Shown piece by piece: positions 43,801-52,237 of a stretch of 60,991 nucleotides of DNA. The translations under genes were made by a program, and so were the position numbers. The stretch's first letter is position 1. The number at the start of each line of letters is the position of its first letter. Under the pieces are notes generated by a model. That model saw nothing but the letters and a program-made list of their open reading frames with translations, searched no databases and was not told the DNA's origin. Source of the DNA: Planctomycetota bacterium (GTDB lineage: Bacteria > Planctomycetota > Phycisphaerae > FEN-1346); the NCBI GenBank assembly GCA_030602705.1, contig JAUVZF010000014.1:1-60991 (forward strand), given 5' to 3'.

Positions 43801-45456
43801 GGGCCGACCGCCTGGTCGCTCGCCTTCTCCGGGACGCCGACCCGCGGCCGCGTCCGTCTCGACGCCAGCGCCACCGATTGCCGCATCTCAGCCTCCGGCG
43901 CCGCAAGGGCCGACGCAGGCGGCAGCGACCGGCCGGCCGTCCTCAAGCCGGCAGGCACCGAGGCCACCGTCGGCCTCGACGTCCGATACGGCGAGGTCCC
44001 CGGTGAGGTGATCGTGGACCGCCTTGAACTGAACCTCGCCGATGCCACCGCCTCGGCCGAGGGCCGGGTCCTGTTCGACGACCCGCGGCTGATCCTGCTC
44101 GACCGGCCGACGGCGTGGTCGCTTCGTGTCCGTGGCCGCGTGCCCGACTCGCACCTTGTCGCGTCGCTGCTGCCGGCGCATCTGGCCGACCTGAAGCCCA
44201 GCGGCGCCGTGACGCTCGACATCAAGGCCGCCGCCGACGCGAAGGCCGCGGAACTGGAATCATGCCGACTCACGTTCGACAAAGCCCGCATCGAATGGCT
44301 CGGCAAGACGGTGCGCCTCGATGGCCCGATCGATTACAACAACCAACGCCTCAAGACCGGCGACGGGCTGAACCTGGTGGTCGGCGGGTCGGACGTGACG
44401 CTCGTCGCCTACATCGCCCAGCCGAATGACGACCCGACGGGGTCACTGCTGGTGCGCGGCAAGGCCCTGGATCTCGACGAGGCCCAGGAGATGATACGCC
44501 GGACGGCCGAACACCTGGCGGCCCGGAAAGACGCCAGGCCGGCCGGCGGCGAAGCCAGGCGGCCCGGCCGGCCACTCTCGGACCGCCTCGCGCGGCGGCT
44601 TCAGCGGCTGCTTGCGCGGGCACAGATGTCGGTCGAGATCAAACTCGACCGCGTCGGTCTCGTCATCCCGGAGTGGAAAGTCCGGTACGACCTGACGGAC
44701 CTGACGGCCGAGGGGCGGCTGGCCGGCGGCCGGTTCGTCATGCCGCGGTTCACCTGTGCGCTGAACGAAGGCACCGTCGGCGGCGAGATGGTCCTCGACT
44801 TCCGTCACGACGTGCCCGTGCTGTCGGTGGCCTACGATGCGCGCGACCTCAAGATGGCCGAGAACCTCAAACCCTTCATCGACTCGACGTTCCCCGGGAT
44901 GCAGGTCTTTGGAACGCTCAGCACGCGTGCGGCGATCACCCGGCGGCTCAAGAAAGGGGCACGCACGATCGGCCGGGGCGAGACCGTCCTGACGGATGGA
45001 CTCCTTGAGGGCCCGGCCGCGCCCGAGTACATCACGCGGCTGCTGCCGGGCCTGAAACTGACGCGGTACCGTTTCAACCGGATGAGCAACCTGTTTGAGA
45101 ACAAGCCGAACGGCGACGCCGACAACCGGATGCTCTTCGACGGGAAGGCCTACGACCTCTACATCTTCGGCGTCACCCATCCCGACGGGCGAACCTCGTA
45201 CAAACTGGGCGTGGACCTGTCGGTGAGCCTTGACCAGGGCAAACTGCCTCTGATGCACTACACCGGCCGCATCGTCGGCGGCCAGTTCGCCGAGCAACAA
45301 GTCAGTTACGTCCTTCCGCATGACTTCGCCTACGACGTGTTCATCCGGCGAAACGTGCTGCTGCAACTGATTCGTCGCATCGGCGAAAAAGAACCCGAGA
45401 TCAAGCGGCCGCTCGTGGTGCCGGCCGCCGAGGAGCGCGCCGCGACGAGCAAGTGA
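40891..45456 (+). CDS. Giant AsmA-like envelope protein
   Basis: 1521 residues. A single N-terminal membrane anchor (about 16-40, VLVCAAALVVVTLIALPDLL) is followed by an AsmA/YhdP-type start (RLGRPVTVESAHLAWGDGLTA, where family members read GRPVxI...W...G). The bulk is repetitive beta-strand sequence with many LxLxA and DLxAE-type strands, as in AsmA, TamB and YhdP. These are thought to bridge inner and outer membranes and carry phospholipids. The C-terminal AsmA_2-like part has MPRFTCALNEGTVGGEMVLD and YDLYIFGVTHPDGRTSYKLG. It supports a diderm envelope. It precedes the ubiD-like gene, whose long reading overlaps its stop by 4 bases. Confidence 0.78.
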   Translation: MTDEPVKRRRRRWSWKRTAWVLVCAAALVVVTLIALPDLLPDTAVRRQVTAILTERLGRPVTVESAHLAWGDGLTATGVRIGRREGDGYLATADRLTVQLGPLDAARSAAGRDVPLKAVRVEGLQLWLILDAQGRLNIEDLAGREHLKINSIQVSGATVHFENRRVGRRLTLRNVHASIGELASIGRGYISFSADLGEPAADHTARPYRPILGRGGDTASETNKPGHLVLTANLDRLEFGGEANVPGSFKAEWTDVGWPEVAAVAELWPPLIGIFGRTSGRMSASFSGDAWTAEGAVQATDLTLAARAVTIPQAILGFQLRRASSGAPLTVSLAKFSAPGIDLKASGEVRIERSAPQGDADPGEAPWTIRHADLQAEGVVAWVALLQSIEPMGGLAKRFDRIGGKARVSLNVKTTAKGPRLTGWADLTDTLMVCEGVLHKEERQRLLLKVDATCGSDLAEADITRLELEADAGCIRASGHLPLAPLLKAAPQGAQADVGRRLAGADLTVHADIHDAKALLALLPALGARLGKLRAAGPLTLDLTCAPAEAADVPPHPGPVRVLTSDRMADAPPTWTAKVRGDLTAMMLAGPVWTHKPGGMPATFDALIDLVPDARRSDVRRLKIDLGKGSLQWSGSARIDWPQKQGEHPVGRFEGTLRVSGIEALGAIVAPDRFAKDPPLVGEATFNVEADLAEGRLRNQMKADLEQMAIRIQDYFAKPAGLPASLSVASLWHTGKWNEVEAEAAVELPGARLAARGKGLLDLKWLDVTSDAEPHQTHPADTDRPDTTPKSTAAVKVTLLLTSTLDIRAQVSDLAKAADLSPLLKRSLKGYHAAGRAEGNLTLAKQRQTLQVSGGLDLTHADLDFGPYLKKPAGQTLTVNLETEFTPAPQEPITVNVTTFKAQLGDSVARADGWVRLNQAGLVSPLRGAALVAAMLEEANLNVRADWTHTPALRRSLPWLEPLYARCRLDGPTAWSLAFSGTPTRGRVRLDASATDCRISASGAARADAGGSDRPAVLKPAGTEATVGLDVRYGEVPGEVIVDRLELNLADATASAEGRVLFDDPRLILLDRPTAWSLRVRGRVPDSHLVASLLPAHLADLKPSGAVTLDIKAAADAKAAELESCRLTFDKARIEWLGKTVRLDGPIDYNNQRLKTGDGLNLVVGGSDVTLVAYIAQPNDDPTGSLLVRGKALDLDEAQEMIRRTAEHLAARKDARPAGGEARRPGRPLSDRLARRLQRLLARAQMSVEIKLDRVGLVIPEWKVRYDLTDLTAEGRLAGGRFVMPRFTCALNEGTVGGEMVLDFRHDVPVLSVAYDARDLKMAENLKPFIDSTFPGMQVFGTLSTRAAITRRLKKGARTIGRGETVLTDGLLEGPAAPEYITRLLPGLKLTRYRFNRMSNLFENKPNGDADNRMLFDGKAYDLYIFGVTHPDGRTSYKLGVDLSVSLDQGKLPLMHYTGRIVGGQFAEQQVSYVLPHDFAYDVFIRRNVLLQLIRRIGEKEPEIKRPLVVPAAEERAATSK

Positions 45457-45536
45457 CCCGCGGGTATCGCAAGGCATCGACGAGAGTTCAGGGGTCCGAT
45501 GGCACGGCGTTCGTGGGCCAAGGCGAGGTTGGCGTT

Positions 45537-47006
45537 ATGGCTGGCCGAGACATGCGACAATTCATCTCGCGGCTGGAGGCGGCGGGGCACCTGCGTCGCG
45601 TGGCGGCCGAGGTTTCAGCGCATCTGGAGATCGGCGAGATCGCCTCGCGCCTCGTGGCCTGCGGCGGCCCCGCCGCCCTGTTCGAGAACGTGGCAGGTCA
45701 CAACATGCCCGTTCTGGTCGGCGCCTTCGCGTCGATGCAGCGAATGGCGTGGGCGCTCGGAGGCGAGGACCTTGACGAGATCGCCGCCGAGTTGGCCGGC
45801 CTCTTTCGCCCTCCCGGCGCCCGTGCGGGGCTGCTGGAGAAGATCAAGGCCGCACCGCGGTTCCTGAAAGCAGCCGGCGCAGGGCCGAAGACCGTCCGCT
45901 CCGGGTCCTGCCATCAGGTTGTCCATACCGACGATGCCGACCTCGGCCGCCTGCCGATCCTGACGTGCCAGCCCGGCGACGGCGGGCCGTTCATCACGCT
46001 CGGCCAGGTGATCACGACCGACCCGGACGGGGCCAACCGTAACGTCGGCATGTACCGGATGCAGGTCTTCGGCCCGCGGCGCCTGGGCATGCACTGGCAC
46101 CGCGACCACGACGGCGCGCGCAACTTCCGGGCCTGGTCCGAGCGGGGGCTCTCCGCGCCGGGAATGCCCGTGGCCGTCGCCCTCGGCGGCGACCCCGTCC
46201 TCACCTACGCCGCCACCGCGCCGCTGCCCTACGGCATGGACGAACTCGTGCTGGCGGGAATCCTGCGGGGCGAACCGGTGCGGCTGGTGCGCGGCGTGAC
46301 GGTGCCGGTTGACGTTCCGGCGGATGCCGAGATCGTCATCGAGGGCACCGTGGACCCCAACGAGACCGCACTCGAAGGGCCGTTCGGCGACCACACCGGC
46401 TACTACACGCCGGCCGACCGATACCCGGTCATGCGCGTCACGGCCATCACGCACCGGGCCGACGCGATTTACCCGACGACCGTGGTCGGCCGGTTCCCGA
46501 AGGAGGACTGCTACCTGGCGAAGGCGACTGAGCGGCTGTTTCTGCCGGTCATCCGTATGGTCGTGCCCGAGGTCGTGGACCTCGCCCTGCCGCTGTTCGG
46601 CGTGTTCCACAACTGGGCATTCGTCAGTATCAGGAAGACGCATCCGTGGCAGGCCCGCAAGGTGATGCACGCCCTGTGGGGCCTCGGCCAGATGGCCTGC
46701 ACGAAGTTCCTCGTGGTCGTGGACGAGACCGTGAACGTCCAGGACGCCGAGGAGGTGCTCTGGCGCGTCGGGGCCGAGGCCGACCCGCGGCGCGACGTGG
46801 TCGTCACGACCGGCCCGGCCGACGTCCTGGACCACGCCGCTCCCGCACTCGGCCCGCCGGGCAAACTCGGCATCGACGCCACCAGCAAACTGCCCGAAGA
46901 GGCCGGCCCTCGGCCCTGGCCCGACCCCATCACGCCCGACCCCGAAGTGACGGACCGCGTCACGCGGCGGTGGCGGGAGTACGGGTTCGACGACCATGAC
47001 TCGTGA
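45537..47006 (+). CDS. mqnL: UbiD-family decarboxylase, MqnL-like (menaquinone)
   Basis: 489 residues. UbiD-type landmarks: NVGMYRMQVFGPRRLGMHWHRDHDGARN (split), EGPFGDHTGYYTPADRYPV, PTTVVGRFPKEDCY and KFLVVVDETVNVQD. UbiD enzymes use prenylated FMN made by the UbiX partner, which is encoded four genes away. In the futalosine pathway this type removes the carboxylate from 1,4-dihydroxy-6-naphthoate derivatives. The ATG at 45537 has AGGCGAGG upstream; a longer reading begins at 45453. The stop overlaps the next start by 11 bases. Confidence 0.85.
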   Translation: MAGRDMRQFISRLEAAGHLRRVAAEVSAHLEIGEIASRLVACGGPAALFENVAGHNMPVLVGAFASMQRMAWALGGEDLDEIAAELAGLFRPPGARAGLLEKIKAAPRFLKAAGAGPKTVRSGSCHQVVHTDDADLGRLPILTCQPGDGGPFITLGQVITTDPDGANRNVGMYRMQVFGPRRLGMHWHRDHDGARNFRAWSERGLSAPGMPVAVALGGDPVLTYAATAPLPYGMDELVLAGILRGEPVRLVRGVTVPVDVPADAEIVIEGTVDPNETALEGPFGDHTGYYTPADRYPVMRVTAITHRADAIYPTTVVGRFPKEDCYLAKATERLFLPVIRMVVPEVVDLALPLFGVFHNWAFVSIRKTHPWQARKVMHALWGLGQMACTKFLVVVDETVNVQDAEEVLWRVGAEADPRRDVVVTTGPADVLDHAAPALGPPGKLGIDATSKLPEEAGPRPWPDPITPDPEVTDRVTRRWREYGFDDHDS

Positions 47007-47841
47007 CGAAGCGCATCACGCGGCCGACCACGCCCGGTACATACGCCAGGTGTTCGGCGTGGTCGCCCGCCGGTACGACCTGCTGAACCATCTTCTGTCG
47101 GCCGGCCTCGACCACCGCTGGCGTCAGCGTGCGGCAGCGTTAGCCCTGCCCCGCCGCGGCCGCTCCAGCGCACTGGCGGACAAGCCGCCAGCCGGCCACG
47201 GCACGAGCCGTAGCCGTGCCAGGGTGGCACCCACGCGCCGCACGCCCTCGCCGCTCGTGGTGGACGTCTGCGCCGGCACGGGCGACCTGGCGATGGCGAT
47301 GCTGCGGCGGTCGCCGGCGGTGCGCGTCATCGCGTGCGACTTTTCCCGACCGATGCTCTTGCGGGCTCAGCGCAAATTCAGGCGGGCGGGCCTCGCGGGT
47401 CGCGTGGGATTGCTGGAGGCCGACGCCCTTGACCTCCCTTTGGCCGACGAGTCCGCCGACGCGATCACCTGTGCCTTCGGTTTTCGGAACTTAGCGGACC
47501 CGGTTCGCGGCCTCTGCGAAATGATCCGTGTCCTGCGGCCCGGGGGCCGCATCATCATCCTTGAGTTCCACATGCCGGAGGGGCGAGGGTTCGTGGCGCG
47601 CGCGTTTAGCCTTTACTTCCGGCACATACTCCCTAGGCTAGGTGGATGGCTCTCGGGGGGTGGCGGAGAGGGATACCGGTATCTCGCCAGGTCGGTCGAG
47701 GCCCTCGGGCCCACCAAGACGACGGCCGGGGCGATGTGTGCGGCCGGGTTCGAAACCGTGCAAACCGAGCCGCTGCCCCCGTACGGGCCCGGACGGGCCG
47801 GCGGCATCGCGTCGGTCTTCGCCGCGCGAAAACCGGCCTGA
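46996..47841 (+). CDS. menG: Demethylmenaquinone methyltransferase (UbiE/MenG) with an in-frame insert
   Basis: 281 residues; the usual length is about 230-250. VARRYDLLNHLLSAGLDHRWR at the start, VVDVCAGTGDLAMAM (SAM motif I), ITCAFGFRNLADP and LRPGGRIIILEF are UbiE hallmarks. Between about residues 53 and 85 an Arg/Pro-rich segment separates the N-terminal helix from motif I. Its DNA (47160-47240) contains the palindrome GGCACGAGCCGTAGCCGTGCC-like (split here: CACGGCACGAGCC, GTAGCCGTGCC), so it appears to be a repeat insertion tolerated in frame. It methylates demethylmenaquinone in the final step. Confidence 0.87.
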   Translation: MTRDEAHHAADHARYIRQVFGVVARRYDLLNHLLSAGLDHRWRQRAAALALPRRGRSSALADKPPAGHGTSRSRARVAPTRRTPSPLVVDVCAGTGDLAMAMLRRSPAVRVIACDFSRPMLLRAQRKFRRAGLAGRVGLLEADALDLPLADESADAITCAFGFRNLADPVRGLCEMIRVLRPGGRIIILEFHMPEGRGFVARAFSLYFRHILPRLGGWLSGGGGEGYRYLARSVEALGPTKTTAGAMCAAGFETVQTEPLPPYGPGRAGGIASVFAARKPA

Positions 47842-47855
47842 AACGATTACCGACC

Positions 47856-49583
47856 ATGCACTGTGCCAAGTGTTTCTTTTACGAAACCGACGTCGGCGAC
47901 GAGGTCTGCGACCGCTGTGGTCGGGCGTACCTGCCCGAGGCCAACGTGTACCTGGGTCTCGCGGTACTGGTGACGGGCGGCCTGGCCTGGACACTCCGGT
48001 ACGTGCTGACGGGCCACGTGGACCTGTTTGTCCGGCCGCAGGTCGATCTGGGGGCCTGGGCCACGTGGCCGGTTTCGATGGTGGACCGTCCGGCGTACGG
48101 CCTCGTCCTGGGTGGATGGCTGGCGATGCTGGCCGCCGCGCCGATCCTGACGGGGATGATGTACGGGAAGCGCGGCGGTTGGTTGCTGACCCTGGTGGTT
48201 GCGGCGTTCGGTCCGAGCGTGGTCTTCGCGGGGGCCATAGCGCTGGGCGTCTGGATCGCCGCCGGGCACACGCTCAGGCTGCGGAGCAAACTCTCGAGCG
48301 CCCTGCTGGGTCTGGTGCCGATTATCATCTACTGGTTCGTCGCCACGGCGCTGACGGACTTCAGCAAGGGCGCCACGGTCGCCGCGGCGACCGTGGCGGA
48401 GCCGGTCCTGCTCGCCCAGGCCGGCCGGGGGTTCCCTCCCGGCCTTCGCTCGCTGGCGTACCTGCCGCCCGTCATGGGCGCCGTGACGGCGGCGGCCGCG
48501 TGCGCCGTGGTCGTTGGCATCGGGTGGGCCGACCGTTGGCACATCCGGTGGCCGGGCGTTCTGTTGACGGTCCTGACGGCCGCGCCCGTGCTGGCGCTGC
48601 TGGCGCTGGTCGGCATCGACGAGATCCGCTACGGCATGGTCCTGGCAGAGGGGCAGCCTGTGGGTCCGTTGGCCGAGGCGGGCTGGTCCGAGACCGGGCG
48701 GCTGCGTGAGTTCCTGCGTCGCCACCCGGGCAGCCCGCGCGCGGACCAGGTTCGGGCCCGCCTCGCGAGGAACCTTGAGAAGACGCCGGACGCCGCCGGC
48801 CCCGAAGCAGGTGCGCCGCCGGCCGAGAAGGTCTGGAAAGAACTGCTGGAGGCCCATCCGGACAGTCCCTGGGCGGCCGAGGCGCGGCGGCACCTCGGCG
48901 ATTCGGCGGGGCGGCAAGGGCTGTTCGACCAGGCCGAGACACTCTACGGCGACGCGCTCGCCCAGACGGCTGCGCTTGAGTCGCCTTCCGAAGATCCGCT
49001 CGCCGACTTCAACATCATCTGGGACCTGTTCTCGGTCGGACGCGACCTGCGGACCAGAGAGATGGCCGACCGTCTGGCCGCCGTCCGACAGGACGTGCTG
49101 ATGCGGCTGGCCCTTCTGGCCGACAACCGGCAGGCCACCGCAGAGAGCGCCCGTGCGCTCGCCCTGTATTTCGTTGCCCTCGGCATCAAGGGAACCAACC
49201 CGTACCGCGAGGCGCTGCTTGCGGCCCGCGACGCCGACCCGAACGGCACGCTGGCCGACAACGTCGCGTACGACCTGGCGATGTTCGAGGCCGACGACGC
49301 CAAGCGGATCCAGGGCCTGGCGGAGGTCGCCACCAGGTGGCCCGGCACCGACGGCGCACTGCTGGCGCACGTGAAGGCTGCACAGGGCCTCTTCGCCCAA
49401 GCCGCCTCCGATCCCGGCGCCATGCGCGAAGCCGGGGCGCACCTGCTGGCCGCACAGAAAAACCTCCTCGCGCGCAAGAAGCGCAAGGCCGAAGACTTTT
49501 ACGTGGCGGCCCTCGAAGACCGAGTCGAGAAGGAACTCGTCTATGTCCAGGCCCAACTCCGGAGCCCCGACGCCGACCGCTGA
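47856..49583 (+). CDS. Zinc-ribbon membrane protein with TPR-like periplasmic/cytosolic half, in the menaquinone operon
   Basis: 575 residues of no recognised family. The N-terminus has a zinc-ribbon-like pair: CAKC at residues 3-6 and CDRC at 18-21. About six hydrophobic segments span 35-260 (for example LGLAVLVTGGLAWTL and GVLLTVLTAAPVLALLALV). The rest (about 280-575) is helical and TPR-like (RHPGSPRADQVRARLARN, AHPDSPWAAEARRHLGD). It lies between menG and the ubiX-like gene with no large gaps, so it may be linked to quinone biosynthesis, its membrane sites or just co-transcribed. The start follows menG by 14 bases. Confidence 0.65.
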   Translation: MHCAKCFFYETDVGDEVCDRCGRAYLPEANVYLGLAVLVTGGLAWTLRYVLTGHVDLFVRPQVDLGAWATWPVSMVDRPAYGLVLGGWLAMLAAAPILTGMMYGKRGGWLLTLVVAAFGPSVVFAGAIALGVWIAAGHTLRLRSKLSSALLGLVPIIIYWFVATALTDFSKGATVAAATVAEPVLLAQAGRGFPPGLRSLAYLPPVMGAVTAAAACAVVVGIGWADRWHIRWPGVLLTVLTAAPVLALLALVGIDEIRYGMVLAEGQPVGPLAEAGWSETGRLREFLRRHPGSPRADQVRARLARNLEKTPDAAGPEAGAPPAEKVWKELLEAHPDSPWAAEARRHLGDSAGRQGLFDQAETLYGDALAQTAALESPSEDPLADFNIIWDLFSVGRDLRTREMADRLAAVRQDVLMRLALLADNRQATAESARALALYFVALGIKGTNPYREALLAARDADPNGTLADNVAYDLAMFEADDAKRIQGLAEVATRWPGTDGALLAHVKAAQGLFAQAASDPGAMREAGAHLLAAQKNLLARKKRKAEDFYVAALEDRVEKELVYVQAQLRSPDADR

Positions 49584-50223
49584 TCGCGCCGGTCGCCACG
49601 GCGACTCGCCCGTGGAGAGCGCCCGTACGCTGATCGTCGGCGTCACCGGCGCCAGCGGTACGCCGTACGCCGTGCGTCTCGTCGAGTGCGCCGTGCGGGC
49701 CGGTCGGCACGTGGACCTGATCGTGACGGCGGCGGGCCGACTCGTCCTGGCCGACGAGGCGGGCATGACCGGGACGCCCGAGGAACCGGACCTGGCAAGC
49801 CTGTGGCCGCACGACATCCTTGCGGGCGTGACGTACCGGCCGGCCGAGACCCTGAGCGCGCCTCCCGCTTCAGGGTCGTTCCGGGCCGAAGCGGCGGTCG
49901 TCATCCCCTGCTCGATGAACACGCTGGCGGCCCTGTCGCACGGTCTCGCGCAGAACCTGCTTCAGCGGGCGGCGCAGGTTGCCCTCAAAGAAGGCCGGCC
50001 GCTGGTTGTCGTGCCGCGTGAAATGCCCGTGACGCCGATCGACCTGGAGAACATGGCCCGCCTCGCCGGGGCCGGGGCCGTCGTGATGCCCGCCATGCCG
50101 GGCTTCTACCATCATCCGCGGTCCGTGGGAGACGTGGTGGATTTCGTCGTCGCCAAAGTGCTCGACCGGCTGGGCATTGCGCACGACCTTGACGTTCGGT
50201 GGCCGGGATGCGACCTCCTCTAG
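49543..50223 (+). CDS. mqnM: UbiX-family prenyl-FMN synthase, MqnM-like
   Basis: 226 residues. VGVTGASGTPYAVRLVE (FMN/phosphate loop), VIPCSMNTLAALSHG and LVVVPREMPVTPIDLENM are UbiX landmarks. UbiX makes the prenylated FMN cofactor for the UbiD-type decarboxylase upstream, so the two form a functional pair. It overlaps the previous gene by 41 bases, and its end overlaps the ubiA-like start. Confidence 0.88.
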   Translation: MSRPNSGAPTPTADRAGRHGDSPVESARTLIVGVTGASGTPYAVRLVECAVRAGRHVDLIVTAAGRLVLADEAGMTGTPEEPDLASLWPHDILAGVTYRPAETLSAPPASGSFRAEAAVVIPCSMNTLAALSHGLAQNLLQRAAQVALKEGRPLVVVPREMPVTPIDLENMARLAGAGAVVMPAMPGFYHHPRSVGDVVDFVVAKVLDRLGIAHDLDVRWPGCDLL

Positions 50224-51131
50224 CGAGCCAACTCCTCGAATTCGGCCGGACGATACGCCTCAGTCACAGCCTGTTCGCACTGCCGTTCGCGCTGGGCGCC
50301 GCACTTCTGGCCGAGCCGCCCTATCCGGACGGGTGGTCGCTCGCACTGCTGGCAGCGTGCATGGTGGCGGCCCGGACGGCGGCGATGGGCATGAACCGCG
50401 TAGCCGACGCCTCGCTCGACGCCCGCAACCCGCGCACGGCCGACCGTGCCATTCCGGCGGGACGACTCTCGCGCCGCACGGCCCTGGTGCTGACGATTCT
50501 GAGCGGCGCGGCATTCATCGGCCTGGCGTGGCTGTTCGTCCCACTGCGGCAGAACAGGTGGCCGGGGCTTCTGGCGCCGGTGTTTCTCGTGGTCCTCGTC
50601 GGCTACTCGTGGACCAAGCGGCTGACGTGGCTGACGCACTGGACCCTGGGCCTTGCCCTGGGCCTGTCGCCGGTGGGGGTGTGGGTCGCGCTTCGCGGCA
50701 CCGTGTCGGTCGCGCCGCTTATGATCGGCGCGGGGGTCCTGTTCTGGACGGCCGGGTTCGACATCCTGTACGCGCTTCAGGACGTGGAGGTGGATCGGCG
50801 GCAGGGGCTGCACAGCGCGGCGGCGCGGCTGGGTCGGGCGGGCGCCCTGAAGGTTGCCCTGGCGTCGCACGTCGTGGCAATGCTTCTGCTGGCGCCGGTA
50901 GCCCTGATGGACCACGGGCAGCCACGGCTCGGGTGGCTGGGGCTGGGGAGCCTGGCGGCGCTGGCGGCCATCGGTGTGGAACTTGCGTTTCAGCACATCC
51001 GCGCCCGTCGCGCCAGCCCCGAGCAGATTGCGACCGCGCTGTTTCCCGCCAACGCGCTGGTGAGTATGATGTGGCTCGTGGGGGTCGTCCTGGACGTGAT
51101 CGTGGGGCTCCGGGTGCGGGTGTTCGTATGA
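50208..51131 (+). CDS. mqnP: UbiA-family prenyltransferase, MqnP-like
   Basis: About 307 residues with seven to nine hydrophobic segments. The two Asp-rich motifs are NRVADASLDARNPRT and DVEVDRRQG, which bind the Mg-diphosphate of the prenyl donor. In the futalosine pathway the MqnP branch prenylates the naphthoate precursor. The GTG at 50199 is an alternative start. It overlaps mqnM by 16 bases and mqnE by 4 bases (ATGA). Confidence 0.87.
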   Translation: MRPPLASQLLEFGRTIRLSHSLFALPFALGAALLAEPPYPDGWSLALLAACMVAARTAAMGMNRVADASLDARNPRTADRAIPAGRLSRRTALVLTILSGAAFIGLAWLFVPLRQNRWPGLLAPVFLVVLVGYSWTKRLTWLTHWTLGLALGLSPVGVWVALRGTVSVAPLMIGAGVLFWTAGFDILYALQDVEVDRRQGLHSAAARLGRAGALKVALASHVVAMLLLAPVALMDHGQPRLGWLGLGSLAALAAIGVELAFQHIRARRASPEQIATALFPANALVSMMWLVGVVLDVIVGLRVRVFV

Positions 51132-52237
51132 GCGACCTGGCACGCATCGAAGCGAAGGTGGCGGCCGGCGAGCGGCTGGACCGCGACGACGGCCTCGCGC
51201 TGTTCGAGGCGAACGATCTCGTGGCCGTCGGCGCACTGGCCGACCGCGTGCGGCAAGCCATGCACGGCCTGACCACCTGGTACTGCGTCAACACACACGT
51301 CAACTACACGAACTGCTGCGTGAACCAGTGCCCGTTGTGCGCCTTCCGGGCCGATCCGCAAGATGAGAAAGGTTATCTGCTGACGGTTGACGAAGTCCTC
51401 GAGCGGGCCGCGCCCGACGTCGAGGCCGGGGCAACCGAAATCCACATCGTCGGCGGCCTGCACCCGGACGTCGGCCTCGACTACTACCTTGAGATGGTAG
51501 GCCGGCTGCACCAGGCGTTCCCCGAGGTGTGTATCCAGGCGCTGACGGCCGTCGAGGTGGCCCACGCCGCGAAGCAATCCGGCCTCACGGTTGCCGAGAC
51601 CCTCGTGCGGCTGAAAGAAGCGGGTCTCTCCGGCACGCCCGGCGGCGGGGCGGAGATCTTCGACCCGGATGTCCGCCGACGCATCTGCCCGAACAAAATC
51701 TCAGGCGCCGAGTGGCTCAACGTCCAACGCCAGGCCCACCGCCTGGGCATCCCCACAAACGCGACCATGCTGTACGGCCACGTCGAGTCGCCCGCGCACC
51801 GGGTGGACCACCTGCTGGCGCTCAGGACCCTTCAGGACGCGGGCGGCGGCGTCCAGGCGTTCATTCCGCTGCCGTTCCACCCGAGCGGCACCGGCTTCGA
51901 GGATCTGCCGGGGCCGACCGCCGTGGACGACCTGAAGACGATGGCCGTCGCACGCCTCCTGCTTGACAACGTGCCGCACATCAAGGCATTCTGGATCATG
52001 CTCGGGCCGGACCTGGCGCAGGTGGCGCTTCGGTTCGGGGCCGACGACATCGACGGCACGGTCATCCGCGAAGAGATTACGCACGCGGCCGGCGCCCGGA
52101 CGCCCGAGCGCCTGACCATCGCCGACCTCGTGGCCCTGGTGCGCGGGGCAGGGTGCGAGCCGGCCGAACGCGACACGCTGTATCGCCGTATCGAACGCGG
52201 CCCGGACCTCACAGACTGGAAAAGGATTCCCGCATGA
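51128..52237 (+). CDS. mqnE: Aminofutalosine synthase MqnE (radical SAM)
   Basis: 369 residues. NYTNCCVNQCPLCAF holds the CX3CX2C cluster cysteines (64, 68, 71). TEIHIVGGLHPD, SGLTVAETLVRLKEAG and PGGGAEIF point to MqnE rather than MqnC. It joins 3-(1-carboxyvinyloxy)benzoate to SAM, forming 6-amino-6-deoxyfutalosine, the first committed radical step of the pathway. The four preceding genes supply late steps, so the cluster mixes an early and late set; mqnA, B, C and D are not seen in the window. Confidence 0.9.
   Translation: MSDLARIEAKVAAGERLDRDDGLALFEANDLVAVGALADRVRQAMHGLTTWYCVNTHVNYTNCCVNQCPLCAFRADPQDEKGYLLTVDEVLERAAPDVEAGATEIHIVGGLHPDVGLDYYLEMVGRLHQAFPEVCIQALTAVEVAHAAKQSGLTVAETLVRLKEAGLSGTPGGGAEIFDPDVRRRICPNKISGAEWLNVQRQAHRLGIPTNATMLYGHVESPAHRVDHLLALRTLQDAGGGVQAFIPLPFHPSGTGFEDLPGPTAVDDLKTMAVARLLLDNVPHIKAFWIMLGPDLAQVALRFGADDIDGTVIREEITHAAGARTPERLTIADLVALVRGAGCEPAERDTLYRRIERGPDLTDWKRIPA

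Noticed and set aside
22823-51131. An Ebo-type cluster (sugar isomerase, phosphodiesterase and UbiA genes)
   Set aside because: The three gene types occur but are scattered over 28 kb and UbiA sits in a clear menaquinone operon, so no cluster is claimed.
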